The position numbers were made by a program, and so were the translations under genes. 64,000 nt of DNA, from assembly GCA_961205875.1 (NCBI GenBank), contig OY540814.1, positions 5,686,993-5,750,992 on the forward strand, written 5' to 3'. The notes beneath the pieces were generated by a model. The model was not told the DNA's origin, did no database searches, and worked only from the letters and a program-made list of their open reading frames with translations. The stretch comes from Sialis fuliginosa (lineage: Eukaryota; Arthropoda; Insecta; Megaloptera; Sialidae). Shown here one piece after another: positions 37,685 to 50,020 of the stretch (positions are counted from its first letter, which is position 1; every line of letters begins with the position of its first letter).

Positions 37685-39264
37685 TAATTCAAGTATAAAT
37701 ATTACTGATTTGTAAATATTTTTAATTATTGTTAACATTCGATATAAACTATAACTTCATTAACAATTATAGACATACAAAAGAGTTTTAAAGATATTAA
37801 ACCGTGTCTATTCATATATTCTACAAATATAAAATTCACAAAAGTAAAAAAAATATTCACGTATATGTTCGTATGTAATTTACAAAAAAACCATACGTCA
37901 TATTCCTTTTTGTATTATGACGTTCCTTTCTCTGCTACAAAACTATCCAACATGGTGAAACAGCTCTTTGACAATATAAAACAAAACGTCAGACAAATAC
38001 CTCCTGAAATGTCCTTCTATATTCTTTATTCTACCGTGGAAGGCACACAGAAAAACACAACAGACAACACGATAATCGCAACGATTATCCTGAATAAAAG
38101 CAATAGCAATGAGATCATTTTACTATGTATCTTTGCTTGGAGTAATATTATACGTATGTACCTATGTACATTATTATAAATGCATTTTTATCTTTCTTAT
38201 TTTATACATAAGTATCTTAAACGATTAACAGTGGTACTTAACTTAATTAAAATTATAATTTTTATATAAATAATTACGTGCATAAAATACTATTAAGATT
38301 TTATTATTTAAGAGCTTTTTAGAAGCTTTAAAACTATAGTGAAATGTTGATTTAGAAAATAACGATTAATAAAAACAATGTACTAAAGTGTGTCAAAAAA
38401 ATGAACATTTGCTCTCGTTACAAAATAAGTTACTTACATTTTAAGAGGTGCCGCAAAAGGGGATCCCGTTTCCCATTTAAATAACATGGGGAAATGATTC
38501 TTTAGTACTAAAGCTGGTATTACTAATTCATGATAACTGTTGAATTTTTTTTAAGAACATCATTTTATAGAAAATAAAATTCTCTATAAAGTCATCACGT
38601 ATCAAAAGTTACAGGCATTCGAAGTGATTTATTTGTTAAAATAAACGTCTAAAAAGCTCTCACAACTAAACTATTGTTTTTATAAAAATAACTTAAATGT
38701 TAATTTTATAGAAAATTTAATTGTCTATAAAAATAAACTATAAAATTAAATGATTCAGTAGCAAAAGCGACTAACTCCAGAAAACTAGAGTAAAATTATT
38801 TTCAGAAAATGACATGACATTCAGGTACCTACTTAAATAGTAAAATCGATAAATGTAGAATATATTTGTCTCTGCTTCTAAATGGCGTAAACACAGTGAG
38901 AATAATAATTCTGTGAAGATTTTTGGAACCCCTGGATAGGACAGGAATACACACTACTTGACAGATACTTATGTTTTTTATAAAATGTCTAAGCATTGAC
39001 AATGTTTTAAAATCTTATGCAGCAGAACACTCGTCAAAGACTTTATAATGACAGTGTAAGTGTTATACGATCATAATACTTAATAATTATTACATCCTTT
39101 TCTAATAGCGACAATGTTGCCAAAGAAACTCTTAATACTTGATGAAAAGCTCAAAAGGATGCGAGGTGTGAATATTTATTTTAAAAGTATGATAAATTAC
39201 AACGTTAGAAGAAATTGTACTACTAAAAAATTACTATTATAAAATGGTTTGTGTTTTCTTGGTT
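37685..39264. other. AT-rich spacer containing the longest unexplained + strand ORF
   Basis: A 104-codon frame at 37865-38179 has no recognised motif. In about 64 kb of AT-rich DNA, a few frames of this length are expected by chance. GATAATCG CAA CGATTATC near 38,070 is a small perfect inverted repeat inside it. Confidence 0.35.
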
Positions 39265-39495
39265 TAAAATGTGGGTGTAAATATTATGTATATTAAAGCT
39301 TAATGTCTCTCTGTCTGTCTGTCCGTTAGTGCGCTTATCTTGAGAACCCTTTATCCGATTTGACGTGTTTTTTTTGTGTTACGTTAGGTAACATAAGAAA
39401 TAAGCAGTGGCGATAATAGTAAATCAAGTCGGAAAAAAGTTTGCCGCCAGCGCGCTCTTTTGCAATACGCAGCCTAGACCGTGAAATATTAAACA
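39265..39495 (+). mobile_element. Helitron-like 5' fragment
   Basis: TTGAGAACCCTTTATCCGAT, AGTAAATCAAGTCGGAAAAA and TTTGCAATACGCAGCCTAGA match the 5' half of the elements ending at 25599 and 62284. It stops before the shared middle section, and no CTAG end is present. Confidence 0.6.
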
Positions 39496-40664
39496 ATATA
39501 TATAAATATACAGCTAGTATATATCCATAAAAATAAAAAAGTAACAAGAAAAAGTAAAGATCAAATATTAAGTAAGTATAGTAATTTGTTTTTGATTTTG
39601 ACTTTACAATTTATATCAATTAAATCTACCCACAATCAAAAATCTATCTTCTTTATTATATTGCTATGATTTGTCCATTAGTAACTTCCCTATACATCTT
39701 GAATTTTAGAGACCTCAACACAAATAATACACAATAAATAAAAATATTGGACGACCATGACAAAATTATTTATTATCAAAAACATAAACTTTTGACATAT
39801 TAATTAAAAAAATTAATTAAAATTATCTTACCTTAATTACGAATGCATTAGAATGTCACAGTTTTTGTATGATTTGGTCCATGAACTTTATCTGAAAAAA
39901 GAATTAATTCAATTATTATCCATTTTATTAAATTATATATAATAACATATTATTTTAAATTTGCATAACTATGATATAAATTTATTACTTGACAAAAACT
40001 TTATACGCCTATATTTATTCTCTAAAGATATGTAAATTATTTATCAAGGATGTCAACAAGAGCAAAAATATATGTACGAATATTCACACTCAATAGAATT
40101 GTCCGGGGTATGATACTCGTATTTATAGTCAGTTTAAAATTAAATTACTCAAAGCAAAATTTACTAAAAAAAATTTTTTTTTAATACAGCATTTTTTATT
40201 TCCATTTCACGTTTCAATGTTAATTTCGTTACTGTCTGATATTTTTTTTTTATAAAAAAATATGAATAATTATCATAAGAATAAATTAATAATACCTACA
40301 TTGATTTTTTAAATTGTTATTTTAAGTAGTTATCAACTTTTGGTAGAAAATACGACATGATAGTATCTGGTAACAAGAAAATAAAAATAAATTGAGTTTA
40401 TTTCATTCACGAATCGGTACCGAAAAAAAAGATCACATTCCCAGTTTTCATCCGTACGAACCGCTAGTAGCAATCCAGTTACCGCGTGTATACTTTTGCG
40501 GTCACAGACCGGATGTCGCTTAATAATCATCATAACATCGACACTAAACATTTAATTAATAATTTACAGGCGGTATGAGGCAAGTATACTATGTTATGTG
40601 TCAATACATTATATCAAATACGGCAAATTATTTGTGGATATATATTTGTATACGTGTAAACAAC
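39496..40664. other. AT-rich spacer
   Basis: About 40,420-40,530 is slightly GC-richer. No exon supported. Confidence 0.4.
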
Positions 40665-40697
40665 TGACCGTGACCTCTGCATGACCCTGGATTGACC
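40665..40697 (-). promoter_or_regulatory. Cluster of four nuclear-receptor half-sites
   Basis: TGACC occurs at 40665, 40671, 40682 and 40693, all in the same direction. As AGGTCA-type hexamers on the minus strand, the first two abut (DR0) and the next two steps have 5-bp spacing (DR5-like). Insect nuclear receptors (HR3, E75, FTZ-F1, HNF4, USP partners) bind AGGTCA-type sites. Binding here is inference. Confidence 0.35.
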
Positions 40698-40825
40698 GCT
40701 AATAGACCCATTGTCGGCCTACCAAAGCGGTCATTACACATATGGACACAAATAGTGAAAGTGATAACCACCACCGAACAATTAATGCAAATGTTCGAGA
40801 TTGTATATGTATATGCACGTATATT

Positions 40826-40862
40826 CATGTGTGTATGTGTGTGTGTGTGTTTGTGTTGGGGG
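40826..40862. repeat. (TG)n microsatellite
   Basis: ATGTGTGTATGTGTGTGTGT.. tract of about 37 bp, ending in TTGGGGGTG. Confidence 0.8.
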
Positions 40863-41930
40863 TGTAGTGTGGAAAAATTAATAAGATCGTATCCGTGAAA
40901 CAGGTTGATTGCAAACGGTAGCAATTATGCCGAAATGTTTTCAATTTGCTCCCGATGCAATAAATGAACCTGCCTGACGCACTGTGATAAAATTCTAGTT
41001 TTGTTGCGATTTTGGTTCAATTGGGAATTTTTACGATGATAAAATTAACATTTTGTAGTGTTTTTCTAACGGTGAAACTTCATGGTTCTATTTTTAAATC
41101 TTTGAATATTCATTAGTATTTATATTTACTCGAGAAATATCGGAAAAAATAAAGTACTGCAGAATTTTATTTAATTAAAAAATAGCCATTTATAGTTTTG
41201 CGTAGTTTTTTAGTTACGTTAGTAAATTACGTGTAACAATAATACAACTGGCTATAAGTTTATGATGGCAAGTATTAGGAGGTATATTTATATGTATTAA
41301 CTTTTTATCTTATAAGAATATATACTTATTTTGTGTAATTTAAAGCATCCATATTAAGTAAAAATCTGCAATAATTTTATTATTTTGTGTCCTTTAATCT
41401 TCTACAAATATCAAACTCAGGAAAAAATTCAAAAACAAGAAAATACTTGCTAAAAATCGGCTGGTCCACTAACCCACACACCCCTGTTCTAAATTATTAT
41501 TATTTGATACCACAATGTGTTCACTGGATATTAAATAAACACTAATTTTGGGCAAAATTTTTGGAAGACTGTAGCTGCCTCACAAAGAATTTCCGGACAC
41601 ATGCTCACACAAGGTTTTTTGCTTAAAATTACATTCTTGTTCTACTGTTAATTTTTTTTACACTAGTTGTAAATCAACCTGTATACTGGAAATAAATTGA
41701 ACATGGTTGATTTTTGGTTTAAATGTAGATACAGGAAGGTTCCTAGTTTAAAATACTAAAAGTTACCAACATTCCGAGTGTAGTTTCCATTATCATATCG
41801 TTATTTTTAATATAAACTTTTTTTTCCAATATTTATTTTCAATAATCAATATTGAAAATTATTTAATTTTAAATTTTTAAATATACAAAATAAATAAAAT
41901 GAGTGTACTGTGAATGCGAGCCCGAATGGC
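40863..41930. other. AT-rich spacer
   Basis: No feature recognised. Confidence 0.45.
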
Positions 41931-42070
41931 AAGTTGTCAGAACGTTGTGGAACTTGATCAGTACAGAGAAACTTATGAGAGATAAGAAGATCCTGGGCGG
42001 AGGTGGGCGGTAGCTCCGCCCCCTGCCTCCCCGGCCGCACCAGCCTCCTCCCCTGGGACCGCCTCTTCTC
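41931..42070. promoter_or_regulatory. GC-rich patch with clustered GC boxes
   Basis: Within about 30 bp, GGGCGG occurs twice (GGGCGGAGGTGGGCGG) and its complement CCGCCC once (TCCGCCCCC). GGGCGG TAGCT CCGCCC also forms a 6-bp-arm hairpin. It is isolated in AT-rich DNA and bounded by ordinary spacer. GC boxes bind Sp1/KLF factors. No TATA, initiator or exon is evident. Confidence 0.35.
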
Positions 42071-43973
42071 TGAAGATGATATCTTTGCTACTTACTTGTA
42101 TTGTTTATAACTTGACTCTCTAGTTTTTAAATCAATAATAAACGCTAGATTTCAAGTAGGTACGGAAAGTTGTTTAATTATAAATGGATTTTATAATATT
42201 GAAAAATCTCAAGGATTAATTAATATAAGCTTGAAAAATGTAATTAAAAGAAATTTCATAAATTACTTATAGTTAGTACTTATAACATTATCTATTTTTT
42301 ACAGCTATAAGAGTTTGTCTTTAACGAGTTAATTTTTAATTTTTTTATATAAATATGCATTTAAAAAATCATAAGTAAAACCTCTCAAAAAGTATATTTC
42401 CCTTTTATCTCTACATATAAGTATTTATTTATGTTATTAAAACTCATTCTACGTCAAATAAAACTAAAAAAATATTTTAAGTATGAGCATGCATGCTATT
42501 TTTTGATTATTAAAAATGTATATTTACATATATGATAGTTCATTTAACCTTAAATTGGTATTTAGTTGTAGGAGAAAGACGAAAGGAAAATATACTTTTA
42601 GAGAGGTATTTTATTTAGCAAATACTTGATAAAGTATAGTATTTATAAATGATAATATATTTTGATTATAAATTCAATTCTAGAAATATTCTAATAGGTA
42701 TAACCTAATTATTAAAATGTAAAAATAAATCAGAAGCATAGTATCGAATAAATAATATTGATAATCAGAACATTATGCGTCAAAACATATTAAATATAAG
42801 CAAAACGCAAAAACATTCATGCTCATGCATTGATTTAATTGAAAAAGACAAATAAATAGAAAATAAATTAAAATATTACAAAAACAAAATAGTTAATCTG
42901 AAGAACACCCTAGCTAAGTACAACCAATCAGTTACAGTCAATTAATTTATTAACTCAATCATCACTATACAGTAAATTATACTATACATATGTATATAAG
43001 TATCATAAACTATAACACATGTGCGTGCAAATTTAGTGCAAATTTCCAAAATGTTCTATAGGTACTAGTTATTGTTGTTAAAATTTTTGTACGCTGAAAA
43101 CTATCTATAGAATTTCCTCTCATTATAAGAGTTTCTATGATTGGATGTTATATTTGAATAGTTCAGAATCTAAATAGTTTTAAATCCATACTGGATATCG
43201 TTTTTTTTTTTTATTTTGAGTTGGTACTTTATTATAATTTTTATATTAATTATAATTTTGTTATATATCTAAACTAACTATATCGAACTATATCGACTGA
43301 ACTGCTATAGAGATACGAGTACATATATCAAAACTATTTTATTATTTTTAAATGTATTTACTTGAAGTAAAGTACTACATGTACCTAAAAGTACTTGAAG
43401 TACTTTTTCAAGTATTTTATCGCATTGTTTGTTAAAAATTTGTTACAAACACATCAACAAATAGAGCAACTAGCTTTTCACGTTGGGTTATTTTTATTCC
43501 CTGAAATTTCTATCGAAATAATGTTTCACGAGAACAACCTTAATTACAATAAATAAACTTTTTATTTACTGAATGATGCGGCAGTAATTATGCACAACAG
43601 TGTGTACACAGGTATATATTATATAAATTGTACTAGCTGCATTCTGAAAAACGAATTCATTCATTTGACAATAATAAACAGTGCAAACTATTACAGTACC
43701 ATTTCTATGCACCTATAACATACCATATGTTTGTGTAATCATTTAATAAGCTGACAATTTGAACGTCATTTAACCGGTCAGTGTATTAGTGTTATCTATG
43801 ACGGACCATGCATATGTGTGTGTGAGAGTGAATGTGTATGCAAGGCATATTATGGTTAATTGGGGTAAACCACAACTATATGTTGTTTGGCACATTGTTT
43901 AATCATTAACGGGACTGCGAATACTATGTCGTGTGAGCGGGACGGGGGGAAGGGGGAGTCACAACTAAATACA
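42071..43973. other. AT-rich spacer
   Basis: No exon or repeat boundary found. A G-rich stretch (GACGGGGGGAAGGGGGAG) lies near 43,940. Confidence 0.4.
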
Positions 43974-43991
43974 CACGTGGAATGCCACGTG
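43974..43991. promoter_or_regulatory. Two CACGTG E-boxes separated by 6 bp
   Basis: CACGTG at 43974-43979 and 43986-43991 within the perfect inverted repeat ACACGTGG AATG CCACGTGT. A tandem E-box with a 6-7 bp spacer is the arrangement described for CLOCK-CYCLE (CLOCK-BMAL) binding; Myc/Max-type factors also bind CACGTG. Confidence 0.4.
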
Positions 43992-44319
43992 TCAACCGCG
44001 TGTAGTGTGTGTGTATGTGGAGAGAAAAATCATGTGTGTGGAAATTTTAAGGTATTTTCTTAGGTGGCTTCTGAATCGATTATATAAAGTTACTACGAGA
44101 TTTAAGTCAGTCATATCTCGTTTTGGTCTCATTTTGTTAAAATATTAGCTATCTTGTCACATTCACGAAATATGTCACGGGTCTCTTGCAAATTGTTTAT
44201 TTTTCGGTTTTGTAAAATTATAAATAATCTCGTGCAAATTCTCATTTTTTTTTCGTTTTTGTAAATGAGACAAAATCGCTAAAAGACTTATCTCGTTATG
44301 AAGACAAATTTGTTACAAA

Positions 44320-44624
44320 CCCGGAAAAAAATTAGATCTGAAGTGATCAAATCATATCTTGATAGATCTGCATTTTGAGACAAAGTCATATTTGTTTACT
44401 GATTTTTGATCTGTGGAGACCTGCAAAGATCTAAAACGATCTCTGAAGATCATTATAACGTTGAAAATTTATGAATTTTCAACGTTTCAATCTCTATCAG
44501 GATCTACAACGATCTTTAGATATCTTTGTAGATCCACACTCCACAGTGAAAAAATATGATGTCTCAAAATGCAGATCTATCAAGATATAATTTAATTACT
44601 TCAGATCTAAAAAATTTTCCCGGG
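44320..44624. mobile_element. 305-bp full-length palindromic element, GATC-rich
   Basis: Ends CCCGG..CCGGG, with arms of about 150 bp meeting at GTTGAAAATTTATGAATTTTCAAC near 44,472. Both arms carry TTAGATCTGAAGT, ATCTTGATAGATCTGCATTT and repeated AGATC/GATCT hexamers. There is no unpaired interior beyond a few bases, so the element is essentially one hairpin. A truncated relative lies at 16910-17119. Confidence 0.75.
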
Positions 44625-46695
44625 AATATATACATTTTTTAGCTGATTGATATTTTCTCAACTATTTTTGTGCATAAAATATTATGATTTGTATTTTTTT
44701 AAAAATATTTTTGCATCTGAAAAGAGGTAATCAATATTTACTGATTTCTTTGAGGACACTAAAAAAAGTTATGAGAAGTGTTCGACCAAAATTTTAACAT
44801 TTATTATCTGTTAACTTGATTTTATGCTAACAATTAGGTATAGTATTTATTATTTTTTAATAATTAAACATGAATTTTCAGTGTGAAACTAAGATATTTT
44901 TTTTAAATATAATGTGATTTTATGAAATTATAATAAAATACTTATTTTTTTAATAATATGTATAATAAAATTACATAGCCTTTTTTAAAAAATTCAGTAA
45001 ATTATTTTTTATGAGAAAATAAAGAAAAATTTATTATTATTATATACACATATAACAGAAAAATAAGTCATGCGTCTACTAAATGCAAAACAAAAGCACT
45101 ACATTCTCATTAGAACAACGAAACAGTTTTGTAAATTTGAGTTTATAAATAATACACACCTATAGCAGATTTATATCTTTCAAACTAGGGTGAGTACCTA
45201 CTCGTTAATTTAAAACGGTAATAAATAAAACTATTTCAACAAAACATTTACCGATAATGGGGTATCAAAACAAGTGTAATTTGCACGAAAATCACTTTCT
45301 TATTAAGCGGCACGTCACAAGAAAAAACGTATATAAAGACCTTGCCCACTCGTACGCGCATACACTTAATCATCAACAAGTATTACGTAAAATACGTCGC
45401 GATGCAAACGATCGGTGCAGGTGTTTATAAATGTACGGTAAACTGTCTTAACCCTTCAGTGCCTATATCGTGGGACTTGCTTGACATCGCGTGTACGGAT
45501 ACCAAATCACAATTACCTGAGCCAGTGACTTCCGGAACGGAACTGGAAATCTGTATATTAACACATACACCGCCACACATACAAATAATGACATGCAAAC
45601 ATGGTTAATGTGTGTGTAAGTAAAACGATGGTAGTTTTTGATTTGAAGACTTGAGATATCGTTTTATTGCCAAATAAAATCGATTTAACTAGGTATGCAA
45701 TTAATTTTCACATTAATGTTAGTATCTTGTGAGCCCATCGACTGCTGGTTATCAATATAGGGCGTTTTTTTATTATTGATTTTATACGTACCAAATTTAT
45801 TTTCAGATAACATTTTAATGAAAGGTTATTTAATAGAAATGAAAAAAAACATAATGTATAGAATAGATACTTTAAAAATTAGATTATAGAATAAAAAACT
45901 TTTTTACTGATAAAAAACTGTAATATTTGTATAAATTTTATTGTTAAATAAACATATTTAGTCATATTTGATTAAAAATAAAAATATATACTATAGTTGA
46001 TTTGATTAAATAATAATAAGCTATATTATTTTAATTGACGATGCTCGATAGCAAAATTTAATTTGCATATAATAATAGAATATAAAAAAAACAGCACTAC
46101 AGTTAAAAAATTAATAATAAAACACTTAAAAATATTTTTGCATATAGTAACCAAATATACTATAATGTATGTCTGGTTGCATATAATGCTATACACGTTT
46201 AGTGAAATGACAGTGTTTATAATTTATATTATTAAAATATTTATGTACTTATTTATTTCATTTTTATGCATCTTTAAATTTATTATTTTTATTAGAGCAA
46301 AAATAAAATCATACGGAATTATTTAAAATTTATATTATTAAATATTTCGAACACAAAATACAATGGTATTTCATAAACATAAAATAATAACAAATGTCAT
46401 ATTTTATAAGCACTATTTTTGTTAATCAAAAATTAATTTATGAAATTAAAAAACCGACAAAAAGTTAAATTCGTCACAAACTTCTGAACAATTTTATTTA
46501 CGTTAATACTTTACGTATGCAACCACATTAACGCGTGTGTATATGAGTATTACATACATGCGGTCTTCGCTTGTATGAATTAAAGTCGGTTAAAAAATTA
46601 CAGTAGGGACGTTTCTGGACAAACGAGTTTGGTGAACTATTCAAATCATACAAAAGACGGTGGCGAACCCTAAATGTTTGATGTAAGACATAGTC
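44625..46695. other. AT-rich spacer
   Basis: An 88-codon frame (45342-45608) and an 87-codon frame (46063-46326) have no recognised motifs. TATATAAAG near 45,331 is isolated. No exon called. Confidence 0.35.
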
Positions 46696-46822
46696 AGTCG
46701 CGATTTAGTGTTTCACGAATAACATTACACAAATATATATTTTGTGTTATTTAATATTTTTATAAAAAAAAAAATTGCAAGAGGATATTTTTCGGTAAGG
46801 TTAATTTTGTTATCACGAAAAT
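46696..46822 (+). promoter_or_regulatory. Possible transcription start and first exon
   Basis: TCAGT at 46694-46698 matches the arthropod initiator (A at 46696). A GTAAGT donor lies at 46823-46828 after CACGAAAAT, giving a 127-nt candidate noncoding first exon. An earlier GTAAGG donor lies near 46,793. No TATA box upstream. Its value comes from position: it lies about 2 kb upstream of a good internal exon on the same strand. Confidence 0.2.
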
Positions 46823-47299
46823 GTAAGTTAATTTATTTTATTTAAGTTTAGTAAAACATATAACAAACTACAAGATTTTCTAAAATAAATGCATAAAAAC
46901 TTACATATTATATACATTCAGTTCAATAAGAATTATTTATATCCACTTTTCTTGAAATAGTTTTTCCGCGAACTGAATCACAGTAAAATTCCAATATACT
47001 TTTCACACAATAACACTGTCACTTAAATATTCATGCTACTATTATAAGTAGCACATTTTCTAAATACTCCACTATTGCTACATAACTAACAACACAATAT
47101 ATAATTGTCGAATGTTTTTAGTGAAAATTGATAGTAAATGTTTGTATCATAGAAACTTTCAACTATCATAGTTGATTAAAAATAGTTCTCAATAGCATCA
47201 CTTGAATGAAAATGTGTTGGGAAAATGTTGTCCACAAACACGATGAGAGATAGCATAAGTAGATTCGTTGACCATATTCGCGTAATGACAACACAATGT

Positions 47300-47777
47300 G
47301 TGTTCACAGTAGTGCGCTCGCGAGAGGAATGAAGTCTTATCCTCAAGAAGGATGTTCATATAAAGGAAACGAGGGAGGACACACACAAGACAAGGAGGAT
47401 TCCGCGTGTGAGGGGGAGGAGTGGAAGGAGAACACGATGACAAGACGAAGAAAAGGAAGGACGCTTTGCACGAGACTAAACTACGTTGTAGACGCGGCGC
47501 GCTTTCAAACGGCGACACGCGATGCCGGCAAGTGTGTGTCGTACTGATGCCTGTGTGCTGCGGGCGTCGCGGCGCCGGCGTCGGCCCCCACCACTACCGC
47601 TTGCCGCCCCGCCCCTAAGACGCAGCCGTCGGCGGGGACGTCCGAGACAATTTAAAGAAGCGAAAGAATTCTTGGAGCGCTCCTTTCCGTGGAGGGGAAG
47701 TGGCCAAGCAGTGAGGGGAGGACCGACAGGCGCCGGAGGAGAGATCAGGAGAATCTAAGGATCCAGCTTGCGCTGGT
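47300..47777 (+). promoter_or_regulatory. CpG-rich island and probable 5' untranslated exon
   Basis: GC-rich and CpG-dense (for example GGGCGTCGCGGCGCCGGCGT near 47,565), unlike anything in the preceding 47 kb. On the + strand it ends CAGCTTGCGCTGGT followed by a perfect GTGAGT donor at 47778-47783. Frames are open on both strands, as expected from base composition, and none looks like a known protein; the predicted peptides are Arg/Pro-rich. The simplest reading is a promoter with a noncoding first exon spliced to the exon at 48892. The transcription start is not determined. Confidence 0.45.
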
Positions 47778-47783
47778 GTGAGT

Positions 47784-48891
47784 ATTAACACCACACTTTT
47801 CTCACACTACCGTACGTAAGGATTTTCTTTTTTTTATACCAATTTTTTTATCTTTAATTTTCGTTGATATTTTTATGTGTTCAAAATCAGATTTTTAACA
47901 TAATATATATCTTACTTCTATTTTAACAGTTTTTTATAATAATTTTATAAAATATTTATCACATATAAAACTGAATTTTTACATTTTCAATCAATTTACA
48001 TATGAAATAAAGGACTGACGTAAATAAATAATTTGAATTACACATTACAAACAGACAAATATTAAACATTGGGAATCAGTTAAAAACCAATTCTCCACCT
48101 TGACTAATTGCACTGATATGAACAATAACGTGTGTCCCTCTTTACCCCGCGCTTCACCTCAATATTGGATGCATTCGATGCCGCTGAAAACAATTGAAAA
48201 TATATCTCCCTATCCCCCATGACCGAAAAAAACAAAACCTGTCGATACGTCATGCGTCTGTATTACCGTGTCGAGCATTATGCCATCTATCGTCGAATTT
48301 TTAAACTACAGAATGTGTTTCATGTCCAACTCTAATTGGATTTATTACATCTCGTATATTTTACGCGTAAATTATTGTTTATATCTGATACGTTTTTACA
48401 TATATGGATTTTTTTAAATGGATGAAACAATGTTTGCATAATAATTTTGTAATACATATATATCTATGTGTATATAATGTATATATAAATATACACAATA
48501 ATGTTTGTATTTTATAACATCAATATAAAACAATTATATGATTTAAAAGATATATGGTTGCTTTAAAAAATATTTTCACAGTACACATACATTTTTTTTT
48601 AAGATTTAATATTAACATAGTAATTAATTGTATGATATGTTTACATTACTGTACACTATAGTGTACACTGTATCTTTTTTTTAGTAGCATACATTTTTTT
48701 ATTAATTAATTTTTTTATAATTAATGGAGATTTGAAATTTCCGTATAAGCTGGTACTATTTATTTTATTATTTTATAAAAAAAATATTTTTTTTCTGAAT
48801 TTTCATGTGATATTAAGTAAAAATTGGAATATTCAATAATAAAATAATATTAATGGATGATATATTAACTAATATTTTTGTTATATTTCAG
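47784..48891 (+). other. Candidate intron 1, AT-rich
   Basis: AT-rich sequence between the GTGAGT donor at 47778 and the acceptor TTTTTGTTATATTTCAG at 48891. It contains TATA/CACA simple repeats near 48,450-48,500 and an 18-bp perfect palindrome, TGTACACTATAGTGTACA, at 48650-48667. Confidence 0.35.
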
Positions 48892-49014
48892 GAAATTAGA
48901 ATGCCTTTATGTATTTTAAAAGAGGGAAAATAATGATAACTACACATTTTCACGGAAAATTTCGAGCCGACGGAACACGTTCGGAAAAATAATATGTTTT
49001 CTCGAAACGATTAC
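48892..49014 (+). other. Probable 123-nt internal exon, mostly 5' untranslated
   Basis: It is preceded by AATATTTTTGTTATATTTCAG (T-rich tract plus CAG acceptor) and followed by a perfect GTAAGT donor at 49015-49020. All three frames contain stops, so the exon is not fully coding. Two short upstream ORFs are complete inside it: ATG at 48901 (MPLCILKEGK) and ATG at 48932 (19 codons, starts MITTHF). A third ATG at 48994 opens MFSRNDY, which runs in frame into the donor and could be the true start. Sequence around 48,960-49,014 is CG-rich for this region. I do not recognise the N-terminus. Downstream exons are not found here; the gene probably continues after a long intron. Confidence 0.45.
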
Positions 49015-49020
49015 GTAAGT

Positions 49021-49659
49021 AAGGGTTTATTTTATATACTATTTAGTATTGTTTATTAATTATTAATTATTTTATTATTTTTATAACGATTTCACGTAAA
49101 ATTTATATTTTTTATTGTTATCTAAAAAAAATTCACAATTGTTTAAAACTGTTAAAATGCATTAAAAACTACACTTGTTTGTACGAAAGCATAAGTAGAG
49201 TGAAGAACACACACAAGCACAAAAATATGAATATAAAATCTTACCTCGAAACAGAGGTTTCCTCCCGTAAATCCTTAAACAATCCCGTTTCGTGGGTTGT
49301 CGGTACTTGAAGAAATGGCTAATATTTAGGCCACGAGACACACGAACAGTCCGCGAAATAAAACAATCACCACAATAATAAAATATTAAATATTTAATTT
49401 CGTATAAAACGTTATAAATTTTGATAAATTTTAATAATTTAGATTACTTTCCTAATCAGTCTTGAATTGCCAAAAGGTTTAAGTAACTTGATGTAGTTGT
49501 AACAAAAATAAATAAAACTGCTTGATAGGCAACAAAATAACAAATCACTGTCCAGTTATTTCAAACGATTGGTTAAACAAAGACCGTAGTGAGTGTATTA
49601 ACGACGTTGTTGGAAAACTTAAAAAATTAAAATTATTTTAAAAATCGTCCGGGTCAGAA
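49021..49659. other. AT-rich spacer, possible intron
   Basis: A GC-richer stretch near 49,255-49,370 (AACAGAGGTTTCCTCCCG). No exon called. Confidence 0.3.
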
Positions 49660-50020
49660 CCAGCGTTATCTCCCAGATATTTTTACGCATTGGCCTGCCG
49701 GTACTACAGTGGCGTCGCGGGGTAGCGTTGCGGCGCTCGGCGTTCCAGGGGCGCCTCGACGCCCGTCCCCGCGTCCCTCGTCCACAATGCCCCGCCACAA
49801 AAAGTGAGAAAAATACACGGCCGCGTCGGAGGTTCGAGTGAGACGTGGCGCGACAAGGACGACTGCGCAAACGACGGAGAAGCTCCAGAAAGCGAGTGGG
49901 ACAGCGCATGCACGCACTACGCTACGGACGGAGACAATGCGCGCGTGCTCCTTAGACTGTGCAACCGACGCGCAACAAGGATAGTCAGCGTGGGGAAAAA
50001 CGGAAAACTGCGATAAGGAC
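49660..50020. promoter_or_regulatory. Second CpG-rich island, possible alternative promoter
   Basis: CpG-dense sequence such as GTGGCGTCGCGGGGTAGCGT (about 49,709) and GCGCGCGTGCTCCTTAGACT (about 49,937). Overlapping open frames on both strands (up to 96 codons) follow from composition. GTGAG donor-like sites occur on the + strand near 49,804 and 49,838, but no start site can be fixed. Lying 0.6 kb downstream of the 48892 exon and 2 kb from the first island, it could be an alternative promoter of the same gene or a divergent one. Confidence 0.4.

Noticed and set aside
37865..38179. 104-codon + strand ORF as a gene
   Set aside because: No recognised motif, no promoter or splice context, and a few frames of this length are expected by chance in 64 kb read in six frames.
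45331..45608. TATATAAAG with a downstream 88-codon frame as a gene
   Set aside because: The frame starts at a non-ATG codon, has no recognised motif, and no initiator is at the right distance.
47198..47518. 106-codon minus-strand ORF and several overlapping + strand ORFs
   Set aside because: They overlap on both strands inside a CpG-rich island where stop codons are rare; none resembles a known protein.
49619..49917. Overlapping 69-96-codon minus-strand ORFs
   Set aside because: Same cause: a GC-rich island with open frames in all phases.
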